Source: Actinokineospora inagensis DSM 44258 (GTDB lineage: Bacteria > Actinomycetota > Actinomycetes > Mycobacteriales > Pseudonocardiaceae). From it: a DNA stretch of 64,000 nt. The DNA is taken from positions 1-64,000 of the forward strand of contig NZ_AXWW01000037.1 of assembly GCF_000482865.1 (NCBI RefSeq), read 5' to 3'. Numbering within the stretch: the first letter of the stretch is position 1; every line of letters begins with the position of its first letter. Below are positions 16,822 through 24,884 of the stretch, piece after piece. Under the pieces are notes generated by a model. The model was not told the DNA's origin and ran no database searches. It worked only from the letters and a program-made list of their open reading frames with translations. The position numbers and the translations under genes were made by a program.

Positions 16822-17308
16822 GAGGATTCCTCTGCGGTGGGGTAGGTGAACGCCCCTGAACTCCGGAATCACCGCCGGTTTTGGACACGGCAGCCACGAA
16901 AATCTTGAACTATTTCAACCACGGGACACTTTGACCCGCCCAAGTAGTGCTTAGCGAACTCCCGGACCGGCCGACCGCGCCGGGACAATCTCAAGATTCT
17001 TTAGGACGTGGACGAACGATCTTGACGCGCCTGGTTGGACAGCGTGCTAGTGGGCAGTTCGACTGCGCATGAGTCGACTAGCGAGCTACTAGCGCCGCTG
17101 GTCAGCGGTGCTAGTCGGGGTGGCTGGGCGGTGCTGCCCTCGGTGGTGGGGTGATCTTGCCTGGTGGTCTGCGGTGGCGGGACTGGTCGTCTGCTAGTCG
17201 GGCGCTAAGCGTCTGCTATGCGATTGGTGGTTGTCGGCTAGCTGTTTGCTAGTAGTGGCCGTGGCTTGCTGGCGTCGTTGACTTCCTCTTCGACGCAAGG
17301 AGCCTCTG
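16822..17308. promoter_or_regulatory. Divergent control region with a cluster of CTAG sites
   Basis: There is no gene. The region separates the leftward integration operon from the rightward transfer operon. Seven CTAG tetramers (17047, 17078, 17089, 17111, 17194, 17238, 17249) occur in 206 bp, four of them as TGCTAGT. CTAG is very rare in high-GC actinomycete DNA, so this is a likely operator array for an ICE regulator, or an origin-type iteron set. An AAGGAG ribosome site stands before GTG 17309. Confidence 0.55.
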
Positions 17309-18304
17309 GTGTCAGACTCTCGACCCGGTTTTCGGCGGCGCTCGGGTGAGCGCAATTCACTCGATATCGCCCGTGAGACATTCGCCGCGTTGACCGCCGG
17401 ACCCGGCCCGGTGTCGGTGGACTGCCGTGGGTTCCGTGGGCTGCCGGGGCGGCTGGTGCCGGTGGACGAGCTGCGGGACCTGCTGCTGGCGCGGCACTGC
17501 CCGCAGTCCACCCGGGACGCGATGTGGATGTACCTGGCGGGCCGCGCGCGCCGTGAGGGCGGCACGTGGACGGTGGTCGCCACGGGGGTCGCGCTGCCCG
17601 CGCTGACGTCGGTGGCCGCGACCCTGTCCGCTCGTTTCGCGGGTGACCCGAGTGAGATCCACGCGGAGGTGTTGCGCGGCTTCCTGTCCGCGTTGGCGGG
17701 TGTGGACCTGACTCAGCCGCGGATCATGGTCCGGCTTCGGTGGGCCGCCTACCGCGCTGGGCACCGCGCTCTGCGGGAGGCGCTGGACCGTCCGACCCCG
17801 GTCCCCGCCGGGCGCGGTTCACGCCCGCCGACCCCGCCGTGGGGACACCCGGATCTGGTTCTCGCTCGCGTGGTCGAGGCCGGGGTTCTGATCCGGCTCG
17901 AAGCCGAGGTGATCGGTGCGACCCGGCTCGACGAGATCCCGATCGTGGACTGGGCGCGCGAGCGCGGGGTCGGCGAGTGGGCCGCCTACAAGTTCCGCAG
18001 CCGCGCCGAACACCGCCTCGCCGAGTACCTGCGCGAGACCACCGTCGCCACCGACTCCGCCGACCCGGTCGCCGACCTGGTCCTCACCCGGACCACCACC
18101 GAGCCGAAGCAGGATCCCACCGACACGGCCGGAGACGAACCTCCGCACCCCGCCCCACTGTCACGCGTGGTGACCGGCAGCGAGGGCAGGTCGGTCGAAA
18201 AAGTTGGACCCGGGCTGTCCAAAAACGACCCGAAATCCGGAGTTCAGGGCCGCGGCGAAAGTCCGCGCTCCATCGACTCGCCGGAGGTCCCCCGATGCGC
18301 CTGA
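17309..18304 (+). CDS. Conserved ICE protein of unknown function, possibly sigma/HTH-like
   Basis: A 331-residue protein starting at GTG with AAGGAG 6 nt upstream. The middle part is strongly helical and Arg-rich (MVRLRWAAYRAGHRALREAL near 145, then YKFRSRAEHRLAEYLRE near 230), resembling sigma-factor-like region 2/4 layouts. This is only a shape impression. The last 80 residues are low in complexity. It is the first gene of the transfer operon and overlaps the pilin gene, so it may be an activator of transfer. Confidence 0.6.
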   Translation: MSDSRPGFRRRSGERNSLDIARETFAALTAGPGPVSVDCRGFRGLPGRLVPVDELRDLLLARHCPQSTRDAMWMYLAGRARREGGTWTVVATGVALPALTSVAATLSARFAGDPSEIHAEVLRGFLSALAGVDLTQPRIMVRLRWAAYRAGHRALREALDRPTPVPAGRGSRPPTPPWGHPDLVLARVVEAGVLIRLEAEVIGATRLDEIPIVDWARERGVGEWAAYKFRSRAEHRLAEYLRETTVATDSADPVADLVLTRTTTEPKQDPTDTAGDEPPHPAPLSRVVTGSEGRSVEKVGPGLSKNDPKSGVQGRGESPRSIDSPEVPRCA

Positions 18305-18705
18305 CCAACCCCGCCAACACCCACTCCACCACGAGCCCAAGATCCACTCAGGACAGTGGTCGACCGACCGTGAAGTGCCGTCGCCTCGCCCGTGTCGCGG
18401 TCGTCGCGCTCGCTCTGCTCGTTCTGCTGGCTCCCGGTGTCGCGCACGCCGAGACGGTGGACATCGCGTTGGCGGCGAGCTTCACCGATGTGCTCAATAA
18501 CATCCGCAACTGGCTCATTGGGATCTTGGGCGGTATCGCCACGGTGTTCCTGACTCTCGGCGGTGTCCGGCGGAGCATGGCCGGGGGCGACCCGGGCGAG
18601 CACGAGAAGGCCAAGGACTGCTTCAAGGCTGCCGGTCTCGGCTACGGGCTCGCGGCGCTGGCGCCGTTGGTGGTCGAGGCGCTGAAGACCATCGTGGGGC
18701 TCTGA
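18295..18705 (+). CDS. VirB2/TrbC-like conjugative pilin
   Basis: A 136-residue protein. A long N-terminal signal region (VALALLVLLAPGVAHAE, cleavage near residue 56) is followed by two hydrophobic helices (LIGILGGIATVFLTLGGV and GLGYGLAALAPLVVEAL) separated by a charged loop, the VirB2/TrbC pilin plan. The start ATG has GGAGG 8 nt upstream and overlaps the end of the preceding gene. It is expected to form or anchor the surface structure of the T4SS-like transfer machine. Confidence 0.65.
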   Translation: MRLTNPANTHSTTSPRSTQDSGRPTVKCRRLARVAVVALALLVLLAPGVAHAETVDIALAASFTDVLNNIRNWLIGILGGIATVFLTLGGVRRSMAGGDPGEHEKAKDCFKAAGLGYGLAALAPLVVEALKTIVGL

Positions 18706-18707
18706 CG

Positions 18708-21146
18708 ATGGCCGATCCCGACAACGCCCCGAGCGTTGCACCCGGCGCGCGGACGATGCTCACGCCCCGCGGACCCGCCCGCGGTCGACATCTGACACAG
18801 GCACTGCGAGGTCACGCAGGCACCCGCAGACTGCGGTGGACGGCGCTGCTCGTGATCGTTCCCCTGGCCCTGGCAACGATCTTGCTGTTCTCCGCCGGGC
18901 AGGGCACCGCCGCCTCGTCGACACCCGCGGTGAGTCTGGCCGCGGTCGCGCAGCCCGGTGGTCCCACCACCGCGCCCGACCCGTGCAATCCGTGGACCCC
19001 GACCTGCATGTTGCAGCCGCTGCCGACTTGTTCCCCGGACCTGCCGCTGCCGTCGGTGGATTGTGTTCAGCCACCGGCACCGAGCACCACGACCCGCCCG
19101 CCGTGCATCGGCCAGGACTGCATTCCCGATCCCACCGCGACCACCGCGCCGAGTGGTCCGAATCAGCCGGGACAACCCGGCACCGGCGAGCAGCCCAGCG
19201 ATGACTGTGGCATTACCGATATCGGCGCGTGTATCAGTGAGGCGATCGACGGGTTCTTCCGCGGAATCGTCACCACGGCATTGAACCCGTTGTTCGACCT
19301 TCTAGGTCAGACGTTGTTGTCCACGCCGACGCCGTCGTCGATTCCTCGGGTCGGGGAGCTGTGGGCGCAGTCATGGGAAATCCTGCTTGCCTGCTACGTG
19401 GTCCTGGTGCTCATCGGCGGCATCATCGTCATGAGCTACCAGACCGTCCAAACCCGATACTCCATCAAGGAGATCGCGCCGCGGATGGCGGTCGGTTTCC
19501 TGATGGGCGCGTTGTCGCTGTTCCTGGCGACCAAGGCCATCGACATCGCCAACGGTCTCGCTGTCGCGATCCTTGACGGCGGTGTCGACCCGGGCTCGGC
19601 CGCCGGGACGTTGAAGACGTTGGTCATCAACAGTCTCACCGGCGGGTTGTGGATCATCCTGCTCGGGATGGTCCTGGCCGGGATCTTGATCGCGCTGCTG
19701 GTGACCTACGCGGTGCGGGTCGCGATCACGATCATGCTCATCGCCTCGGCCCCGCTCGCCCACATGCTCCACGCTCTCCCACAGACCGAGAGCGTCCCGC
19801 GTACCTGGTGGAAAGCCTTCGCCGGATGCCTGGCCATCCAGATCGGGCAGAGCTTCACCCTGGTCACCGGCCTGCGTGTGTTCCTCGCCCCGGGCGGGTT
19901 CACCGTGTTCGGGCCGACGGCGAGCGGGTTGGTCAACATCCTGGTCTGCCTGGCGCTGTTCTACGTGCTGTTCCGCATCCCGTTCTGGTGCCTGCGCCCC
20001 GCCCGCGGCGGTGGCGGTCGGTCGATGCTCGGCAGCCTGGCCCGCGCTTACGTCATGGGCAAAGCCTTCGGCCTGCTCCGCGGCGGCAGCTCTGCCGGCG
20101 GGCGACCGGGTCGAGGTGGACGCACGCCGGTCGGCTACGGCAGACCCCAGCAATCGGGCTCCGCGCGGACCAGTCCCGCCAGAGGTACAGCCCGGCCGCG
20201 CCGGGACCCGATCGAACGACTTGGTGCGCGGTTGACCGCGCAGCAGGCCCGGGAACGCCGCCGCGCTGGTCGACACACCGCGCCCGCGCAGCCGCGGTTC
20301 CTGCAATCCAGCCCCCAGACCCCGACCCGCGACCACGCCGCGTGGACCCCGCACCAGGACGACGCCGTGCTCACCTTCCGCCCCGCCACCCCCGACGACC
20401 CCACCACCAGCACACCCCTGTCCCCGCCCACCACCACGCCGAAACCGGCCGGGTTCAGCGCCGAGGTTCCCCCCGACATCGCCCGCCGCGCGAACCGACC
20501 GGCCACCCCGACCCGGTTCCGGCCAGAGCAGCCCCCGGTCGTGCCTCGCCCGGTCAAGGCCGACGGCGCACCCGCTGTGACCCGGTTCAGCACCGCCGTC
20601 CCCGATCACGGGCGTGAGCGCCGCGGCCACACCGCCGAGGCGGCCCCGGTGCTGTTCCAGTCCCCGGGCGGCCAGGCACGCCTGTCCCATTCCCCCGTCG
20701 ATCCCACCCGCCCGGCTCGCCGAGTCGCCGCACGCAGGAACCCGGCCACGCCTCCCGTCACCCCGGCGCCCCCATGGGCCGCGGCACCTGCACCGCCCAA
20801 CTCGAAGCCCATCCGCCAGGCCCCCGTCGCACCGGCACGACCTGCGGCAACCACGGCCCGACGTACGCCCCAGTCGACCAAGCCTCCAGCACAGCCGCCC
20901 ACGCCCGCGGCCCCGCGGAGCCGACCGGCACCTGCCATACCTGCGGTAACCGCAGCCCGGAGCACACCCCCACCAGCCAAGCCAGCAGTACGGGCACCCA
21001 AGCCCGCGCCCCGGAACCGGCAGGCACCCCCGCCACCCACCTTCAGTTCACCCACGTCCGTCGCACCCACCCCGCCGCCAACGCACCCGGCACCCAAGCC
21101 CGCGTCCCCGACGTCGTCTCGCCCCACTGGAGGTGAACCCACATGA
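18708..21146 (+). CDS. TrbL/VirB6-like polytopic membrane protein with Pro-rich tail
   Basis: An 812-residue protein. After a signal-anchor (TALLVIVPLALATILLF near 48) and a Pro/Thr/Cys-rich external segment come about six transmembrane helices between residues 195 and 425 (for example ILLACYVVLVLIGGIIVMSY). The final 360 residues are a cytoplasmic Pro/Ala/Arg-rich low-complexity tail. VirB6/TrbL proteins form the inner-membrane part of the T4SS channel. The long tail is typical of Gram-positive versions and may bind the ATPases. The stop overlaps the next start (ATGA). Confidence 0.75.
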   Translation: MADPDNAPSVAPGARTMLTPRGPARGRHLTQALRGHAGTRRLRWTALLVIVPLALATILLFSAGQGTAASSTPAVSLAAVAQPGGPTTAPDPCNPWTPTCMLQPLPTCSPDLPLPSVDCVQPPAPSTTTRPPCIGQDCIPDPTATTAPSGPNQPGQPGTGEQPSDDCGITDIGACISEAIDGFFRGIVTTALNPLFDLLGQTLLSTPTPSSIPRVGELWAQSWEILLACYVVLVLIGGIIVMSYQTVQTRYSIKEIAPRMAVGFLMGALSLFLATKAIDIANGLAVAILDGGVDPGSAAGTLKTLVINSLTGGLWIILLGMVLAGILIALLVTYAVRVAITIMLIASAPLAHMLHALPQTESVPRTWWKAFAGCLAIQIGQSFTLVTGLRVFLAPGGFTVFGPTASGLVNILVCLALFYVLFRIPFWCLRPARGGGGRSMLGSLARAYVMGKAFGLLRGGSSAGGRPGRGGRTPVGYGRPQQSGSARTSPARGTARPRRDPIERLGARLTAQQARERRRAGRHTAPAQPRFLQSSPQTPTRDHAAWTPHQDDAVLTFRPATPDDPTTSTPLSPPTTTPKPAGFSAEVPPDIARRANRPATPTRFRPEQPPVVPRPVKADGAPAVTRFSTAVPDHGRERRGHTAEAAPVLFQSPGGQARLSHSPVDPTRPARRVAARRNPATPPVTPAPPWAAAPAPPNSKPIRQAPVAPARPAATTARRTPQSTKPPAQPPTPAAPRSRPAPAIPAVTAARSTPPPAKPAVRAPKPAPRNRQAPPPPTFSSPTSVAPTPPPTHPAPKPASPTSSRPTGGEPT

Positions 21147-22246
21147 GCCAGGTCGTGCGTATCCCCGCTGATGTCGAGATGGCGGACAAGGTCCTCGGAC
21201 CGTTCACCGCCCGCCAACTCCTGCTGCTGACCGTGCCCGGCCTCTTGCTGTACGTCTCCTATGGGGCCACCAGGTCGTGGTTGCCGCTGCCGATCTTCCT
21301 GGCGTTCGCCATCCCGGTCGCCGGGGCCGCGGCGCTGCTGGCCCTCGGTCGTCGGGACGGCATCGGCATGGACGCGTTCGTTCTGGCCGCGATCCGGCAG
21401 CGGATGAGCCCATCCCGCCGGGTCGCCGCCCCCGAGGGGGTGCGCCCGGCACCGGAGTGGGTGACCGCGTCCCAGGGGGACGACGCCGTGCCCGCGGTGT
21501 CGCCCGCGCCGCTGCGGCTACCGGCCGAGGCGGTGACCGATACCGGGGTCATCGACCTGGGTCGGGACGGGTTGGCCGTGGTGGCGGTGTGCGGATCGGT
21601 GAACTTCAGCCTCCGCACCGGCACCGAGCAGGAAGCTCTCGTGGCCACGTTCGGCCGCTACCTGCACAGCCTCACTGCCCCCGTGCAGATCCTCATCCGC
21701 GCTGAACGCCTGGACCTGTCCGGACAGATCAGCGAGCTGCACGAGCGGGCGGGTGCGTTGCCGCACCCGTCGCTGGAGGCCGCCGCCCGCGAACATGCCG
21801 ACTACCTCGCCCACCTGTCCGCGACTACCGACCTGCTGCGCAGGCAGATCCTCCTGGTGCTGCGCGAACCCCTCGGCACCCTCGCCCAGGCCGACACCGA
21901 CGGCCGGTCCGTGCTGGCCGTCCTCGGCGCCAGGCGGCGCAAGCGTTTGGCGCAGCAGTCCGAACAGGACGACGCGGTGCGCCGCGCCGCCGAGACGCGG
22001 TTGGCTCGCCGGTTGGCCGAGGCCGCGGAACTGCTCACTCCGGCGGGGATCACGGTGACGGTGCTGGACGCGGGGCAGGCCACCAGCGTGCTCTCCGCTG
22101 CGCTCAACCCGGACTCGCTACTCCCACCCTCCAGCGGCCTCGCCGGGGCCGACGAGGTCATCACCACCGCCGCGGGCAGCGACTGGGACGACCACGACGA
22201 GCACCAGGCGCACGGCGACTACGAGGGGAAGTACGGCCATGGCTAA
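21143..22246 (+). CDS. PrgI-family T4SS protein (VirB3-like)
   Basis: A 367-residue protein. The first 85 residues match PrgI: VRIPADVEMADKVLGPFTAR, then two transmembrane helices (LLLLTVPGLLLYVSYGA and LPIFLAFAIPVAGAAALLAL). The rest is a soluble domain with a SCO6880-like start (LRTGTEQEALVATFGRYLHS) of the type that joins VirB3-like and VirB4-like proteins. It overlaps the TrbL-like gene by 4 nt and the VirB4 gene by 8 nt. It is expected to dock the VirB4 ATPase to the membrane channel. Confidence 0.75.
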   Translation: MSQVVRIPADVEMADKVLGPFTARQLLLLTVPGLLLYVSYGATRSWLPLPIFLAFAIPVAGAAALLALGRRDGIGMDAFVLAAIRQRMSPSRRVAAPEGVRPAPEWVTASQGDDAVPAVSPAPLRLPAEAVTDTGVIDLGRDGLAVVAVCGSVNFSLRTGTEQEALVATFGRYLHSLTAPVQILIRAERLDLSGQISELHERAGALPHPSLEAAAREHADYLAHLSATTDLLRRQILLVLREPLGTLAQADTDGRSVLAVLGARRRKRLAQQSEQDDAVRRAAETRLARRLAEAAELLTPAGITVTVLDAGQATSVLSAALNPDSLLPPSSGLAGADEVITTAAGSDWDDHDEHQAHGDYEGKYGHG

Positions 22247-24083
22247 GCGACACGGCAACACCACCAGACAGCAGCCTGCCAGCAGTGCGAGTGCGTTCAC
22301 CCCGGACGCCATCTCGGTCGGTCCCCGGCACCTAGAGGTCGGGGGTGGTGACTTCGTAGCGAGCTTCGCCATCACCGGCTACCCCCGCGAAGTCCACGCC
22401 GGATGGCTCTCCCCGCTGCTGACCTACCCGGGCCGAGTCGACGTGAGCCTGCACATCGACCCGATCGACCCCGCCACCGCCGCGACCCGCCTGCGTAAGC
22501 AACTGGCCAAGCTGGAGTCCGGCCGACGGCACACCGCGGACAAGGGCAGACTGCTCGACCCCTACGTGGAAGCCGCGACCGAGGACGCCCACGACCTGTC
22601 CCACCGAGTCGCGCGCGGTGAGGGGCGGTTGTTCCGGCTCGGGCTCTACCTGACCGTGCACGCCGCCACCGAACAAGCCCTCGCCACCGAGGTCGCCGCG
22701 GTCCGCTCGCTGGCCGCGTCCCTGCTGCTCGACGCCAAGCCGACCACCTACCGCAGCGTCCAGGGCTGGGTCACCTGCCTGCCCATGGGCCTGGACCTGG
22801 TGGGCATGAAGCGCACCTTCGACACCGCCGCGCTCAGCGCGTCCTTCCCGTTCACGTCGCCCGATCTCCCGCCGCCGGACCCGACCTCGGTCGCCGCACC
22901 TGCGGGGGTGCTCTACGGCTACAACCTCGGCTCCTCGGGACTGGTCCACCACGACCGGTGGGCCTTGGACAACCACAACGGCGTCGTTCTCGGCCGATCC
23001 GGCGCGGGCAAGAGCTACCTGACCAAGCTGGAGATCCTGCGCTCGCTCTACCGCGGCGTCGAGATCCACGTGATCGACCCCGAGGACGAGTACGCCCGCT
23101 TGGCCCACGCCGTCGGCGGCACCTACGTGCACCTCGGCGCCGAGGGGGTACATGTCAACCCGCTTGATCTGCCCATCCACACCCGCGCCGACGGCAGGCG
23201 CACCGCGCCCCGGGATGCACTGCTGCGCCGGAGCCTGTTCCTACACACCGTGCTGGCCGTGCTGTTCGGCGAGGAACTGTCCGCGTCCGAGCGCGCCGCG
23301 CTGGACCGAGCGGTCGCGGCCACCTACCAGCAGGCCGGGATCACCGCGGACCCCCGCACCTGGACGCGCCAAGCGCCCCTGCTCGCCGACCTCGCCGCCG
23401 CCCTTGCCTCCAGAACCGAGCCGGGGGCGCACGAGCTGGCGGCGCGGCTGGCCCCGTTCACCGAGGGCGCGTTCTCCGGCCTCTTCGCTGGGCCGACCAC
23501 CACCCGCCCGGAAGGGCACCTGGTCGTGCACTCCTTGCGGGATCTGCCCGAGGAGCTGAAGCCGATCGGGACTCTGCTGACGCTGGACACGGTGTGGCGG
23601 CAGGTGTCCAACCCTGCCATCCGCAAGCCCCGCCTGGTTGTGGTCGACGAGACGTGGTTGCTCATGGCCACCGAGGCGGGCGCCCGATTCCTCTACCAGA
23701 TGGCCAAAGCCGCCCGGAAACGCTGGGCCGGTCTGCTTCTGGCCACACAGGACATCCTCGACTTCCTCCGCTCCCCGCTGGGTAAAGCCGTGATCGCCAA
23801 CGCCGCGACCACCGTCCTGCTCCGCCAAGCGCCACAGGCCATCGACGAGATCGCCGAGGTCTTCAACCTCAGCAAAGGCGAACGCCAGTTCCTCCTCGCC
23901 GCCGACCGCGGCCAAGGCTTGCTCTCCGCCGGCCTGCAACGAGTCGCGTTCCAGTCACTCGCATCACCCACAGAGGACTACCTGATCACCACCGACCCCG
24001 CGCAGCTCGCCGCGTTCACCGACGGCGATGCGGAGTCCGAGTACATCGACGTCGCCGACGACGTCGAACTCGACGCCGCCTGA
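22239..24083 (+). CDS. VirB4/TraE-type T4SS ATPase
   Basis: A 614-residue ATPase. Walker A GRSGAGKS is at residues 252-259, Walker B LVVVDETWLLM near 470, and the C-terminal LLRQAPQAIDEIAEVF and the following LSKGE segment match the VirB4 helicase-like core. These ATPases power assembly of the channel and substrate passage. It follows the PrgI gene with an 8-nt overlap, in the usual order of Gram-positive conjugation operons. Confidence 0.88.
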   Translation: MAKRHGNTTRQQPASSASAFTPDAISVGPRHLEVGGGDFVASFAITGYPREVHAGWLSPLLTYPGRVDVSLHIDPIDPATAATRLRKQLAKLESGRRHTADKGRLLDPYVEAATEDAHDLSHRVARGEGRLFRLGLYLTVHAATEQALATEVAAVRSLAASLLLDAKPTTYRSVQGWVTCLPMGLDLVGMKRTFDTAALSASFPFTSPDLPPPDPTSVAAPAGVLYGYNLGSSGLVHHDRWALDNHNGVVLGRSGAGKSYLTKLEILRSLYRGVEIHVIDPEDEYARLAHAVGGTYVHLGAEGVHVNPLDLPIHTRADGRRTAPRDALLRRSLFLHTVLAVLFGEELSASERAALDRAVAATYQQAGITADPRTWTRQAPLLADLAAALASRTEPGAHELAARLAPFTEGAFSGLFAGPTTTRPEGHLVVHSLRDLPEELKPIGTLLTLDTVWRQVSNPAIRKPRLVVVDETWLLMATEAGARFLYQMAKAARKRWAGLLLATQDILDFLRSPLGKAVIANAATTVLLRQAPQAIDEIAEVFNLSKGERQFLLAADRGQGLLSAGLQRVAFQSLASPTEDYLITTDPAQLAAFTDGDAESEYIDVADDVELDAA

Positions 24084-24131
24084 CACCAGGCTCCTTCACT
24101 CCACTCTGCTTGCTCACTCCCGGGAGACTCC

Positions 24132-24884
24132 TTGCCACACGACGCCGCCCCACCACGGTTACTCACCCAGAACCGCCGCCTGCGCGCCGTCGGCGTGCAC
24201 AACTGGACCCTGCCCGCCTGGGCCGGGCGGCTACCCGACGGGCGCACCTACAACACCTGCCCGTCCGCCGGGGTGTGCCGGCAGGTCTGCTACGCCCGCC
24301 ACGGCACCTACACCTGGCCGGTCGTCCGCGCCCGCCACCAAGCCAACCTGTCGCTGGTGCTCGATGACCTGACCGGGTGGGAAGCCCGGATGATTGCCGA
24401 ACTCGGCCACTTGCGCTTCGCCGCGGGCGCGTGGGTGCGTATCCACGACTCGGGCGACTTCTTCTCCGACCATTACCTCGCCGCCTGGCTGCGCGTCTGC
24501 CGCGCCAGGCCCGCGGTGACTTTCTACACCTACACCAAGGAGGTCGACCGATTCCGCAGGCTCGTCGAACCCGACCCGCCCCCGAACCTGCGATGGGTGT
24601 ACTCCCTCGGCGGCACCCAGGACGCCGCGATCGACCCCGCGGTGGACAGGGTCGCCGACGTCTTCCCCGACGAAGCCGCCATCACCGACGCCGGGTGGCA
24701 CTCCCAGAGTTCATCCGACCTGCACGCGGTCCAAGGGCCGCGACTGGTCGGCATCCCGGCAAACCGCATTCCCGCTGCCGTGAACCGCATGAACCGACGC
24801 AGGTTCAGCGAGTGGCAAGCCGAATCAGGCACGGGACACCTGCGGATCGTCCCCACCGAGAGCACCGAGCGGGAGGCCGCGTGA
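24132..24884 (+). CDS. GP88-family protein
   Basis: A 250-residue protein of the phage gene-product-88 family. Visible signatures are NTCPSAGVCRQVCYARHGTY (near 37, three Cys as in a metal site), VRIHDSGDFFSDHYLAAW (near 98) and the FYTYTKEVDRF segment near 130. The Cys set recalls radical SAM-like proteins but function is unestablished. TTG start with GGGAGAC upstream. It lies between VirB4 and VirD4 genes, so it travels with the transfer module; its stop overlaps the next GTG start. Confidence 0.75.
   Translation: MPHDAAPPRLLTQNRRLRAVGVHNWTLPAWAGRLPDGRTYNTCPSAGVCRQVCYARHGTYTWPVVRARHQANLSLVLDDLTGWEARMIAELGHLRFAAGAWVRIHDSGDFFSDHYLAAWLRVCRARPAVTFYTYTKEVDRFRRLVEPDPPPNLRWVYSLGGTQDAAIDPAVDRVADVFPDEAAITDAGWHSQSSSDLHAVQGPRLVGIPANRIPAAVNRMNRRRFSEWQAESGTGHLRIVPTESTEREAA

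Noticed and set aside
24377-24880. Upstream extension of the coupling-protein frame
   Set aside because: It overlaps the GP88 gene entirely and lacks similarity; GTG 24881 overlaps the GP88 stop in the usual way.
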